Origin: CAJCJE01 sp963818685
Lineage (GTDB): Bacteria > Actinomycetota > Actinomycetes > Mycobacteriales > Pseudonocardiaceae
Direction: 5' to 3'
Assembly (NCBI GenBank): GCA_963818685.1
Contig: CAWFTJ010000013.1
Span: 62,001-126,000, forward strand
DNA: 64,000 bases
Position numbers and translations under genes: made by a program
Notes under the pieces: model-generated
Seen by the model: only the letters and a program-made list of their open reading frames with translations
Told to the model about the DNA's origin: nothing
Database searches by the model: none
Shown here: positions 8,358 through 17,112 of the stretch, one piece after another
Layout: every line of letters starts with the position of its first letter
Numbering within the stretch: the stretch's first letter is position 1

Positions 8358-10562
8358 TCAGGTTGAGGCGAGGGTCGCGGCACCGAAGGATTCCGGGTCG
8401 CGCCAGTCGTTGGCGTTGCCCGCCCACAGAAGCTGGCCCGCGCGGCCGCCCACGCCGTCGATGTCGTCGTTGTAGGCGATGTCGAAGCCGATGGTCATGC
8501 CCGCCGTCGGCGTGACACCCAGGTTGCTCCACGGAATGGCCATCTCGCCGAACCACTGCGTCGGCGACGAGCTGACCGCGTACTTCACGCCCGTGGTGTT
8601 GTTGTTCTTCTCGGTCAACGCGTCGGCGTGGGTGAGGTTGAAGAAGCGGTCACCCGTGCCGTACGTCCTGGTTCTGCTGTTGGTCGCGTCGATGTAGACG
8701 TCGAAGGAGTCGTCAGGGAACTGGGCGTGGTTGTCGTCCGTCGCGTAGAAGCTGACGTAGAGGTAGTTGCTGTCCCACAGCGTCGAGTACTTCGTGCCGT
8801 CGGTGGTCGGCAACCCGATCACCGCCTTCTGCAGCAACTGTGCCTGCGCGTTGCCCCACTCCGCCGAGCTGAGCACGCCGTCGATGGTGGGTGCGACCGT
8901 GGCCGGGTGCACGGTCTCGCTCGCCCGGGTCACGGTCTTCTGGGTGTACTGGTTGGCGCCGATGTCGGGCGCGGTGCCACTCGGCACCGGGTTGCCCCAG
9001 AAATCCTGACCGCCGTTGCCGGAGATCACGACTCCCTTGTCGATCAGCGGCGACGTCGGCTGCAACTGGTAGCCGTCGACGGTGCTGCGGCTGTCCGAAC
9101 CCGTGCCGGGCTCGACGAACCTCGGATCGCCGACGATCGCGTTCGCGTCCGTCGACGGTGGCGTGCCGCCCTGGTAAGCATTGTGGTCGTAGGTGGCTCC
9201 CGCCCAGGTGTTCGTCGTGTTCACGGTCGAGATGACGTTGTTGCGGAAGGTCACCATGCTCGGTGTGAACGGTTGCGACGGCGTGCTCTTGGACGTGTTG
9301 ATGTAGACGTTGAACGGGTCGCTCGTGGTGTCGATGATGGTGTTGTTGTAGAAGTCGGTCCGGTTGAACAGCACCACCGTGCCGCCGCTCCAACTGTGGT
9401 CGGAGTCGTTCTGGCTGATGTTGTACCGGTAGACGTTGAGCGCGTAGCGGTTGCTGTCGTTCATGACGATGCCGCCCGCGTTGTCGTGCGTGTAGTTGTA
9501 CTGGTAGATGTGCGTGCCGAAGGTCAGCACGTCGGTGTCGAACGCGGCCGAGTCGGTGGTCGACTGGGTCTGGTAGTGCATTCGCGCTACCTCGTTGTAC
9601 TGGAACAACGAGTCGATCGACGCGAACGACCAGAGGCCCGCTATGTACTGGTAGCCGTTGCCCTTGCTGCCCGCGTCGTAGAGCGTGTTGTTCTCGACGA
9701 CCGGCGACACGCCATAGCTGACCACGACGCCGTCGGCGCCGGTGCGGTTGATGAAGTTGTTCTTCACCATCAGGTTCGTGTACCAGTACTGGGTGTTCGC
9801 GGTCGTGCCCTGCGCGCCGCACCACTGGTCGTACGCACCGTTGACGTAGATGCCGAGCGTGCCGAGGTCGTGGATGTAGTTGTTCTCGAACTCCAGGTCG
9901 TCGAACCACGACGGCACCGACGTCACGTTGCACGACTGCGTCTGCGCGCTCTGGACCGTCACCAGGATGCCTGCGTTGCTGTCCTTTGTGGCGTTCGCGG
10001 AGACGCCGTCGATGTCGTGGATGTCCAGTCCGTCAATGTGGATACTGTGCAGCAGACCGACGTTCTGGGCGTCGATCACCACTCCGGAGCGGACGCCCGA
10101 CGTGCTCGACTCGTTGGTGATCTCCAGTCCGGCGACCGTCCAGTACTGCACGTTGTGCAGCTCGACCGCCTCGGCCGCGCCCGCGCCGTTGACGATCGGA
10201 CTGGCTCCCGTGCCGTAGCGGCCGATGGTGTTCGGCGCGCTGCCCGAGCCGGAACCGTGCGGCGTCAGCGTGCCCGTCCACGAGTCGCCCGCCTTGAACA
10301 GCACCTGCGTGCCAGGGGCGAACGTCATGCTGTCGACCTTGGCAAGGCTCTGCCACGGCGTGGACGTGCTGGTCCCGGCGTTGGAGTCGTTGCCAGCCAC
10401 CGAGTCGACGTAGTAGGTGGTCGTCGCGGCGGCCGCATCGGGCCCCTGCTTCGCGGTTGCGGCGTGCGCCGCCGACGGTGCCAGCGCCACGACCGTGAGC
10501 ACCGGCAGAATTATGGGTATTGTCCGCGATAATCTCGTCATTAATCGTCCTGAAAGGGACAT
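8358..10562 (-). CDS. Secreted right-handed beta-helix protein with C-terminal CBM9-like domain
   Basis: Protein of 734 aa. A signal peptide occupies about residues 1-34 (hydrophobic core IIPIILPVLTVVAL, AHA cleavage site). It is followed by TTYYVDSVAGNDSNAGTS, a typical opening of right-handed parallel beta-helix polysaccharide-active proteins, and many Asn-rich coils (NNFINRTGADGVVVSYG, ENNTLYDAGS). From about 560 the chain becomes a CBM9-like sandwich (APTIDGVLSSAEW ... YLYVSFYATDDN ... FDIAYNDDIDG). It is probably a secreted pectate-lyase-like or binding protein for the glycan handled by the convergent operon. The downstream hairpin is shared. Whether it is catalytic is not clear. Confidence 0.82.
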   Translation of the reverse strand: MSLSGRLMTRLSRTIPIILPVLTVVALAPSAAHAATAKQGPDAAAATTTYYVDSVAGNDSNAGTSTSTPWQSLAKVDSMTFAPGTQVLFKAGDSWTGTLTPHGSGSGSAPNTIGRYGTGASPIVNGAGAAEAVELHNVQYWTVAGLEITNESSTSGVRSGVVIDAQNVGLLHSIHIDGLDIHDIDGVSANATKDSNAGILVTVQSAQTQSCNVTSVPSWFDDLEFENNYIHDLGTLGIYVNGAYDQWCGAQGTTANTQYWYTNLMVKNNFINRTGADGVVVSYGVSPVVENNTLYDAGSKGNGYQYIAGLWSFASIDSLFQYNEVARMHYQTQSTTDSAAFDTDVLTFGTHIYQYNYTHDNAGGIVMNDSNRYALNVYRYNISQNDSDHSWSGGTVVLFNRTDFYNNTIIDTTSDPFNVYINTSKSTPSQPFTPSMVTFRNNVISTVNTTNTWAGATYDHNAYQGGTPPSTDANAIVGDPRFVEPGTGSDSRSTVDGYQLQPTSPLIDKGVVISGNGGQDFWGNPVPSGTAPDIGANQYTQKTVTRASETVHPATVAPTIDGVLSSAEWGNAQAQLLQKAVIGLPTTDGTKYSTLWDSNYLYVSFYATDDNHAQFPDDSFDVYIDATNSRTRTYGTGDRFFNLTHADALTEKNNNTTGVKYAVSSSPTQWFGEMAIPWSNLGVTPTAGMTIGFDIAYNDDIDGVGGRAGQLLWAGNANDWRDPESFGAATLAST

Positions 10563-10699
10563 AGCATTCCTTTCTCGCGCACGACAGTTTCACCCCACTC
10601 ATATCGGGAGCGTGGTCAAGGATGAATTTTGTCTGCGGACTCTAGTGATGGGACAACTTGGCGGGAAACGTCGCGCGACAACGTGTGCCCATCAAACTG

Positions 10700-10720
10700 C
10701 TATACCGGTCTAGTTGTCAA
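10700..10720 (-). promoter_or_regulatory. Second copy of the LacI-type operator beside a -35 box
   Basis: Reading the minus strand, TTGACA (10720-10715) is followed immediately by the palindrome CTAGACCGGTATAG (10713-10700), which has one mismatch between its 7-base arms. The same motif lies in the promoter at 1305. It sits 140-160 bases upstream of the secreted beta-helix gene, so either the leader is long or the promoter drives from a distance. It suggests joint control of both arms of the locus. Confidence 0.55.
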
Positions 10721-10799
10721 GCCTGGCGAAGCGCGGGAACTGCCGCGAACCAGCGACGGATGACGCGGCGTCCACGGGGTGGTCGACGATGGGTGCTCT

Positions 10800-11267
10800 C
10801 CGGCACGGCCGCGTCCTACTGGTGGCTGCTGAGCGCACGGTGTCCTCATTGGTCGGCGACCTCTTTCCGGCCGAGGACCGCAGCCGCATCTACGGCATGA
10901 TCCCAGGGGGCCGTGGGGACGCGCGGAAGCGACGCGGACGGCGCCGCGTTCCGTGGCGGAGGCGGCCGCGCCGCTGCTGTTCGGATACTCCTCCCAGTAC
11001 GTGTTCAACGGCCCCGGCACGTCCGGGCTGGAGGACACGTTTCTGCTGTGCCTGCTGCCACCGCTGGTCGCCGGGTTGCTCGCGCTGCCGGCCCGGCGCA
11101 CGTATCCGCGCGACGTGGCGACCGCCGCCGCGTCCGTCAACGCGCTCGCGACCCGGACTGCGCGCCGCCACGTGCCTGACGAGCCACGTCAGGTTGCACT
11201 GTGCAACTGTTCTGGTGGCGCTGCGGCGCTGCGGCTCACCGCTCAGACAAGGCGCCACAGATCTTGA
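10800..11267 (+). pseudogene. MFS transporter remnant (internal deletion and frameshift)
   Basis: Two pieces of a major facilitator superfamily permease survive in different frames. The first (frame of 10714) reads SSLVGDLFPAEDRSRIYGMI, the loop after TM4 in this family. About 35 bases later another frame reads TAPRSVAEAAAPLLFGYSSQYVF ... LEDTFLLCLLPPLVAGLLAL followed by RRTYPRDVATAAASVNA, the C-terminal helices and tail. The intervening transmembrane helices are missing. No intact start is seen. It could have been the sugar transporter of the adjacent polysaccharide locus, but that is only suggested by position. Confidence 0.5.
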
Positions 11268-11371
11268 ATGGCCGGGGTTGATCATGGTCGCGTCGACGTG
11301 TCTTCGTTGATCGTGATCGCTTGGTGATCTACACAGGGACAGCTGCGATACGCCGATGGTCGCGGCCTGTC

Positions 11372-11987
11372 CGAGCAGGGCAGAGCCAAACGAGAAGCGG
11401 TGCGGTTACAAGCTGCCGAGTGGTTCGCCGAGAACGTGCCGGTCGCCGACATCGCTCACCGGCTGCGGGTCTCGACCAACGCGGTGTACGTCTGGCGGCG
11501 GCGCTGGCGTGCCGGCGGTGAGCAGGCCCTGGCGTCGAAAGGCCCTGGCGGCTCGGGTCTGCCGGTTGGCTGCCGAACGCCTCGACCGGCTCGCCCGAGC
11601 GTTGGAGCAAGGTCCCGCCGGGCACGGGTTCGGTGCCGATCAGCGGTGGACGCTGCCCCGGGTCAGCGATCTGATCGCCCGGATGTTCCGCACCCGCTAC
11701 ACCCTGCGCGGGGTGTCGTTGCTACATCGGATGGGTTTCTCTCCGCAGGTCCCGGCGCATCGGGCCATCGAACGCGACGAGGACGCCGTCCTGACCTGGC
11801 GGCGGGAGACGTGGCCGGCGGGAAAACGATCCACGGTGCCCTTGCGCTGCCTGGGTGAACGTGCCAACGCGCTGCTCACGACGACCTACAAAGCCTTGCG
11901 CCGCTATCGCGGCTGCCCTGGCGCCTGGGCAGCATCGTCGCAGCCGCCTTGGTCCTGCTCCACCACGAACACGACCGCACCACGTGA
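11372..11987 (+). pseudogene. Chimeric transposase remnant: IS630-like 5' part, IS5-like 3' end
   Basis: The first part encodes a winged-HTH typical of IS630-family transposases (VRLQAAEWFAENVPVADIAH, VSTNAVYVWRRRW). A frame change near 11550 leads to GHGFGADQRWTLPRVSDLIA and TLRGVSLLHRMGFSPQVPAH, still IS630-like. After WRRETWP (about 11820) the similarity switches to the end of an IS5-type DDE transposase (LGERANALLTTTYKALRR). A second frameshift follows, then WRLGSIVAAALVLLHHEHDR and TGA at 11985. The element is dead and looks like a fusion of two different IS remnants. Confidence 0.6.
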
Positions 11988-12106
11988 TCAACCAAGATGA
12001 TCGCGCAACGCCACGAAAGGTTACGCGGAAAGCCTCACTGGGCCACCGGCAGCGGCAACTGCTGGCGGCCCAGTGCGATTGTCACTCAGGCGGTTCGACG
12101 ATCTGA

Positions 12107-12868
12107 CTATGCGATGCAGCCGGGAACGGGTGACGGGCTGCCGGTGCAGTTGGTGGGCGTATTGGCGGTCACCGTTGAGGTGTTGAGCGTCGCCGAGCCG
12201 GCGACGTAGTAGATACCGCCGGGATTCACGATCGCGGCATTGCTGTTGACCACGCTACTGGTGATGGTCAGCGTGCCGTTGACACTGGCGATACCGGCGC
12301 CCTGATGAGCGGTGTTGCTCTTGACCGTGCTGCTGGTGAACGTCGCCGCGGACGGTGTGCCCGAACTGTAGATGGCGCCACCGAGACCGTTGGCCGCGTT
12401 GCCGGACAACGCACTGCCGGTGAGTGTTACCGCGCCGAAACTGAGGATTCCGCCGCCGTTGTTGTGGCCCGTCGCGGTGGCGTCACCGCCGCTGACGGTG
12501 ACCGCCTTGAGCGTGAGGCCACCGGTGGAGCTGATCTCGGCGATACGGAACGCCGAGGCGGTCGCGGCACGGGTGATGGTGTTGGCGTTGCCGGAGAAGG
12601 TGATGGGCGTGGTGATGACCGGCAGCCCGACCGGGCCGTTCACTCCGTCGTTGCCATGGCTCGCGGTGAGGGTGTACGTACAGCCCGAAAGCAGGGTTAT
12701 CGTCCCACCACCTGCGGCGTTCGCACTGGTTACCGCGGTCACCAGTGCTGTCTCGTTGCACGCGACGGACGCGGGCGCAGCCTGCGCGGTCATGGGTAGG
12801 AGGACGGCGGTGCCGGCAGCCAGAATGGTGGCGCCGACAAGAACGGAAATCGCGCGATTATATCGCAT
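12107..12868 (-). CDS. Secreted polymorphic-membrane-protein-like repeat protein
   Basis: Protein of 253 aa. A signal peptide covers about 1-31 (MRYNRAISVLVGATILAAGT ... QAAPA). The mature chain is a parallel beta-helix of the Pmp type: GGGTITLLSGCTYTL, GNNGGGILSF-like and SGNAANGLGGAIYSSG repeats, ending in NPGGIYYVAGSATLN. It has two Cys pairs (ACNET/SGCTY and NCTGS/PGCIA). The start at 12868 is chosen because AGGAAAG lies 7 bases upstream and the signal peptide begins there. Similar secreted Pmp-like repeats occur in many actinomycetes without a known function. It is flanked by transposase debris on one side and a 605-base AT-richer gap on the other. Confidence 0.65.
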   Translation of the reverse strand: MRYNRAISVLVGATILAAGTAVLLPMTAQAAPASVACNETALVTAVTSANAAGGGTITLLSGCTYTLTASHGNDGVNGPVGLPVITTPITFSGNANTITRAATASAFRIAEISSTGGLTLKAVTVSGGDATATGHNNGGGILSFGAVTLTGSALSGNAANGLGGAIYSSGTPSAATFTSSTVKSNTAHQGAGIASVNGTLTITSSVVNSNAAIVNPGGIYYVAGSATLNTSTVTANTPTNCTGSPSPVPGCIA

Positions 12869-13473
12869 TAGTGCTTTCCTGGAACTGAGACCGATGGTGG
12901 TTGAGCGTTGGCTCAAACGTCCCGCATGAGCGGTCACCGGCGGTCAAAAACAACCAAGTCGCACGCTACCCCACTCGACTGGAAATAGATAGTCGGAGCT
13001 GGCTGTCGCGCAATTCATTGTAGCATCATTTCAACGACACCGCTGAAATGATGCCACTGGCCAGCCACTCGCACTGCCCCCGGTGGTTTGGATCATAAAG
13101 TTCGCGGATTCGCGAATTGACCGTGGTCCGCCGACACTTGTCGATGGCTGTCCCTGAATTTGAGATTTCGCGCTGACCATGAACGAGCACCGAATATCTT
13201 ATGGTCGATCACAACCGTCGCGTGCCCGGTCTCCGCCACGTCACGCGTTCACAATCGGTTGAAATCCAGGCGCATAAGGGTGACTGGCCACGATTCACCT
13301 TGCCATCTTGCCCGACAGGGTAGACAGTGATGCGTTGAGGGGAATTGGTGGAGTCGGTGCTCTCACGCAAGTGGCACCGATAGTGACCCCGGCCCCCGGT
13401 CATCAACTCATCAACCACACTCACGAGTCCGTGGCATCGGCCAGGACCCACTCCACAAGGGTAGAGGTTGATC
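12869..13473. other. 605-base intergenic region with an 11-bp inverted repeat
   Basis: No coding sequence is supported here. The region is clearly less GC-rich than its surroundings. It holds a perfect inverted repeat, GCATCATTTCA (13023-13033) and TGAAATGATGC (13044-13054), separated by 10 bases, which could be an operator or a transcript hairpin. It contains the promoters of the divergent secreted proteins at 12868 and 13474. Confidence 0.5.
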
Positions 13474-14808
13474 ATGAGATCGACAGCACGCATCTCCACG
13501 GCCGGCCGGACCAGTCGGGCCCTGATCGGTCTGACAACAATGGTCGGGTTCGCTGTACTGGTCCCTGCCGTGGCCCACGCTGATCCGGTCGGGTGCACCC
13601 GCACCCCCAACGGATCCGGCGACAACATCGTGTGCACCGCCGGCATCCCTGGCGGTCAAACTCTTACCGGCACCGCGGGTAACGACAAGATCACCATCAC
13701 TGGCGGGCCCGTCAACGGCACCGTCAGCGACGGCGCCGGCAACGACACGATCACCATCACCGGCACGGCCGGCACCGTGGGCAGCACCGGCGGCAACGGT
13801 GCCCCCGGCAGCAGCACCCACCCAGCCGGCTTCGCCGGTAGCGCAGGCGGAGCCGGTGGCGTCGGCGGTATCGGTGTCGGTAGCGCCGGGACCATCGTCC
13901 TCGGTAGCGGCACGGACAGCGTCACGATCATCGGTGGCGCAGGCGGCAACGGCGGTGCTGGTGGTGCCGGCGGTGCCGGAGTCCTCGGCGGTGCCGGCGG
14001 CGCCGGCGGTGTCGGTGGCGCTGGCGGTGCCGGCGGCATCGGCAGCTTCGGCACCATCACCGGAGGTGGCGGTAACGACACCATCACCGTGACCGGCGGT
14101 GCCGGCGGCCTCACCGGGACTGGCGGAACAGGCGGCGTCAGCGGTCCCTCCGCCGGTTCTGGCGGTGTCGGCGGTGTCGGTGGCGCTGGCGGTGTCGGTG
14201 GTATCGGAATCGGCAGCTCCGGGGTCATCACCGGTGACGGCGGCACGGACAGCATCACGGTCGCGGGCGGGGCCGGTGGCGTCGGCGGTGCCGGTGGAGT
14301 CGGCGGCGACGGTCACGGCGGCGGCGCGGGTGGCTTCGGTGGCGTCGGCGGTGCTGGCGGTATCGGTAGTTCCGGGGCCATCACCGGCGGCTCCCGCAGT
14401 GACACCATCAAGGTCACTGGTGGCCTCGGCGGCAAGGCCGGGACCGCGGGCAAGGCTGGTAACGGCTTGGGCCTCGGCCAGATCGGTGGGGCCGGTGGCT
14501 CGGGCGGCGCCGGTGGTGCCGGCGGTGTCGGTAACTCCGGGAGCGCCAGTGGCGGCCCCAGCAACGACACCATCACCGTCACCGGTGGCAAGGGCGGTAA
14601 CGGCGGCGCCGGCGGCAATGGCGGCAATGGCTGCTTCCCCGGCGCCGGCGGCGCCGGTGGATCCGGTGGCACGCTGGGTGCCGGTGGTGTCGGTAGCTCC
14701 GGAACCGTCACCGGCGGTGGCGGCACGGACACCATTGTGATCACGAACGGAACCAACGGCGTCAACGGAACCAACGGCAACGCTGGCATCAGCGTCCTCT
14801 GCTTCTGA
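13474..14808 (+). CDS. Secreted Gly-rich protein with RTX-like and PGRS-like repeats
   Basis: Protein of 444 aa. A signal peptide runs from 1 to about 35 (PAVAHA cleavage). About seven modules of 45-65 residues follow. Each has an RTX-like nonapeptide core (GNDTITITG, GTDSVTIIG, GNDTITVTG, SDTIKVTG, TDTIVITN) and a glycine/alanine spacer resembling mycobacterial PGRS tracts (GGAGGAGG, GGVGGAGG), usually closed by GIGS/GVGSS. The core aspartates could bind calcium as in RTX proteins, giving a beta-roll; this is inference. The start has GTAGAGG 9 bases upstream. A long hairpin follows the stop codon. No type I secretion genes are nearby, and the Sec signal suggests general secretion. Confidence 0.7.
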   Translation: MRSTARISTAGRTSRALIGLTTMVGFAVLVPAVAHADPVGCTRTPNGSGDNIVCTAGIPGGQTLTGTAGNDKITITGGPVNGTVSDGAGNDTITITGTAGTVGSTGGNGAPGSSTHPAGFAGSAGGAGGVGGIGVGSAGTIVLGSGTDSVTIIGGAGGNGGAGGAGGAGVLGGAGGAGGVGGAGGAGGIGSFGTITGGGGNDTITVTGGAGGLTGTGGTGGVSGPSAGSGGVGGVGGAGGVGGIGIGSSGVITGDGGTDSITVAGGAGGVGGAGGVGGDGHGGGAGGFGGVGGAGGIGSSGAITGGSRSDTIKVTGGLGGKAGTAGKAGNGLGLGQIGGAGGSGGAGGAGGVGNSGSASGGPSNDTITVTGGKGGNGGAGGNGGNGCFPGAGGAGGSGGTLGAGGVGSSGTVTGGGGTDTIVITNGTNGVNGTNGNAGISVLCF

Positions 14809-14823
14809 CCAGCGACGTTACGC

Positions 14824-14863
14824 CTGCCCTGCGTTTCCGGTCCTGACCGGAAACGCAGGGCAG
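14824..14863. terminator. Hairpin terminator
   Basis: A perfect 18-bp stem (14824-14841 with 14846-14863) and a 4-base loop lie 15 bases after the stop codon of the Gly-rich secreted protein. Confidence 0.8.
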
Positions 14864-15506
14864 CACCTTGGGCTGGGCGCCGTGGTCGGCATCCGGCGAT
14901 CGCGAGCACGACACCGTCCCGTTGCGAGACGCGCCGTAACGGTGACCAGGGCCGCAGCGCCGCGGTGCAGCGTGGACAGATCTTCGTCAGTCTGCGCAGC
15001 AGGGAAGGCTCGCTGCGCTTCACCGGAGAACCCGCCGGGCCGGAATCAGCCATCAAACCTTGCAGGACGCGCACGATGGCCTTGGTGATCCGCACCGTCG
15101 TCGACCGAGTGAGCAGGCAACGAAACCTGGACCCCGAATTCGATTTCGACACCTGCATCGCCGACGTGGTCGCCCTGGTCACCGGTGGCGCGCAAGGGGC
15201 CTCACGCGCGTGCGCGGTGTTGTCGGTGTCGGTGTCGGTGTCGGTGTCGAGCACACCCAACTGCTCCACATCGAGCGGGGAACCCGCCCAGATCCCGGCC
15301 GACCGACGTTCAAGGCGCACAACGATCGCGGCTTCTACGGGCCACCCCGAACCAACGAACATGAAGCAGTCGTCACGGACTTCGCACGCCATGCGGGTGT
15401 AGTGTTGTCACTACCGGGAGCATTTCGCGCGTTGGCAGCCAAGCCAGCGACGTCCTCGGCGCGATATATGCCGGCCGGAGATCTGGCCGGAGACGGGAGT
15501 ACCGAC
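14864..15506. other. Non-coding or decayed stretch with a hexanucleotide repeat
   Basis: No frame here shows convincing protein features throughout. A segment at about 15075-15190 (RTVVDRVSRQRNLDPEFDFD) could be the degraded end of a helical, TetR-like regulator, but this is weak. A TGTCGG tandem repeat (four full units plus five bases) occupies 15221-15249. The last 76 bases are the conserved leader of the DUF5994 gene. Confidence 0.4.
15431..15506 (+). promoter_or_regulatory. Conserved upstream region of DUF5994 gene, copy A
   Basis: GTTGGCAG at 15431 and GGCCGGAGACGGGAG ending 8 bases before the ATG recur upstream of the paralogue on the other strand (22038-22113) at exactly the same distances from the start codon. 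The sequence between them is not conserved, which fits a retained -35-like element and ribosome-binding leader. Confidence 0.55.
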
Positions 15507-16064
15507 ATGGCGTCGGGCCCGCACACTCCTCCGCTCACCGCGCCGATGCCGAAGGTGGACGAACGGCCGGCACTCGCCCTACGACTGCGACTGAAGCCGA
15601 AGGGATCACGAGCCGGATATGTCGACGGTGGCTGGTGGCCCAGGTCCCGGGACCTGGTAGTCGAACTGCCGGCCCTGGCCCGCGTGCTCGCTGTCCGGCT
15701 TGGTCGTGTCACCAGAGTTGCTTTCCCGCTCTCCGCATGGGATATCCCACCACGGCAGATCACTGTGGACGGTGGGATGGTACGCCTCCAGGGATTCCAC
15801 CACCAAGACGAGTACATCGTGCACGTGTCCGGACCGGACCGGCGGCGGATCAGCTTGCTGGTGATCTGTCAGGATGCCAGCGCGGTTGCCGCTCACGATG
15901 CGATGGCGGCAGCGTCCGGGCGGGACAACGTCGATCGGCCCGCCGACCTCCTGACTGCGGCCGGTGTCGTGTCCGGCGTGACGCGACCCCGACTACGACT
16001 GCTGCGCGAGGGCGACCAGGATCGCTGGGCCGACGACGGTGGGCTGATCCGCGAACGCGGCTAG
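15507..16064 (+). CDS. DUF5994 family protein, copy A
   Basis: Soluble 185-aa protein of the actinobacterial DUF5994 family, recognised by RLRLKPKGSRAGYVDGGWWP and RSRDLVVELPAL, followed by RVTRVAFPLSAWDIPPRQ and a C-terminal ISLLVICQD strand and helix. Function is unknown. The start is set at the ATG after the conserved GGAGACGGGAG leader shared with copy B. It lies directly upstream of the SPFH gene. Copy B at 21450 has the same fold signature (RLALKPKAALMGAVDGAWWP) but differs in the C-terminal tail. DUF5994 genes often occur beside stress genes in mycobacteria and streptomycetes; a stress role is an inference. Confidence 0.75.
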   Translation: MASGPHTPPLTAPMPKVDERPALALRLRLKPKGSRAGYVDGGWWPRSRDLVVELPALARVLAVRLGRVTRVAFPLSAWDIPPRQITVDGGMVRLQGFHHQDEYIVHVSGPDRRRISLLVICQDASAVAAHDAMAAASGRDNVDRPADLLTAAGVVSGVTRPRLRLLREGDQDRWADDGGLIRERG

Positions 16065-16158
16065 CTCCCGGGCGCCGTAGCTCCGGCTGCCAACGGGGAC
16101 CGGCGTCACGACAGGCGCCCGCCCTGCCCTGCGTGCGGACACGTTTCTCGCCATCCAG

Positions 16159-17097
16159 GTGCCCAACGTTTCTGCTTTCCGCTTCATCAACAGCACGTTG
16201 TTGGGACTCATCATGATCGCTGCCATCGTCATTCCGATCCTCGTCGTCCTCCTCATCCTGCTCGGCTCCGGTGTTCGTCTTGTGCAGCAGTACGAGCAGG
16301 GTGTCGTCCTGCGGTTCGGTCGGCTGCTGCCGGGCCTTCGCCATCCCGGTCTTCGGTTGCTCATCCCGTTCGTCGACCGGATGCGGAAGGTGTCCATGCA
16401 GACCGTCGTGATGGGCATCCCCGCGCAGGGCGCCATCACCAGGGACAACGTCACGCTGACCGTCGACGCCGTCGTCTACTACCGGGTCATCGACCCGGTG
16501 AAGGCGGTCATCAACGTCCAGCATTATCCGACCGCTGTCTCCCAGGTGGCCCAGACCTCGCTGCGGTCGATCATCGGCCGGGCCGATCTGGACACCCTGC
16601 TGTCCGACCGGGACCAGATCAACGCCGAACTCAAGGCCGTCATCGACACACCGACCGAGGGGCCGTGGGGTATCCACATCGAACGCGTCGAAGTGAAGGA
16701 CGTCGCCCTGCCCGAGGGCATGAAGCGGTCGATGTCCCGGCAGGCCGAGGCCGAACGGGAGCGCAGGGCCAGGGTCATCTCAGCGGACGGCGAGTTCCAG
16801 GCCTCCGCCAAACTGGCCCAGGCCGCCCGCGCCATGGGTGACACCCCTGGAGCGTTGCAGTTGCGGCTGCTGCAGACCGTGGTCGATGTGGCCGCGGAGA
16901 AGAACAGCACGCTCGTGATGCCGTTCCCGGTGGAGCTACTGCGTTTCTTCGAACGCGCGACCGCAAGCGAAGCTCGTGTTGCCGCCACGCCCTCGGATCA
17001 CCCGGAGATCGCCGAGGAGCCCCACGCCACCCTCGACACCACTCCGGCCGTGCCGACGGTACCGCTGACGCCGATCCGGACGGTTGAGCCGGTCTGA
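16159..17097 (+). CDS. SPFH/stomatin-like (slipin) membrane protein
   Basis: Protein of 312 aa with one N-terminal membrane helix (about 12-38) followed by an SPFH/band 7 domain: VRLVQQYEQGVVLRFGRLLP, RMRKVSMQTVVMGIPAQGAI, TRDNVTLTVDAVVYYRVIDP, and the coiled region MKRSMSRQAEAERERRARVI. The C-terminal 45 residues are Pro/Thr-rich. Slipins scaffold membrane microdomains and usually oligomerise. The start is GTG at 16159; an ATG at 16213 would leave a shorter membrane segment and is possible. It stands alone on this strand between a DUF5994 gene and a convergent DUF1707 gene. Confidence 0.9.
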   Translation: MPNVSAFRFINSTLLGLIMIAAIVIPILVVLLILLGSGVRLVQQYEQGVVLRFGRLLPGLRHPGLRLLIPFVDRMRKVSMQTVVMGIPAQGAITRDNVTLTVDAVVYYRVIDPVKAVINVQHYPTAVSQVAQTSLRSIIGRADLDTLLSDRDQINAELKAVIDTPTEGPWGIHIERVEVKDVALPEGMKRSMSRQAEAERERRARVISADGEFQASAKLAQAARAMGDTPGALQLRLLQTVVDVAAEKNSTLVMPFPVELLRFFERATASEARVAATPSDHPEIAEEPHATLDTTPAVPTVPLTPIRTVEPV

Positions 17098-17112
17098 GCA
17101 CACCTCAGTGAC

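Noticed and set aside
13656..14258. Long Pro-rich reading frames antisense to the Gly-rich secreted protein
   Set aside because: They are the complementary shadow of Gly codons (GGN becomes CCN), with no ribosome site or signal.
15221..15249. TGTCGG repeats as a possible CRISPR or iteron array
   Set aside because: Units are contiguous 6-mers without spacers, and no cas or rep gene is nearby.
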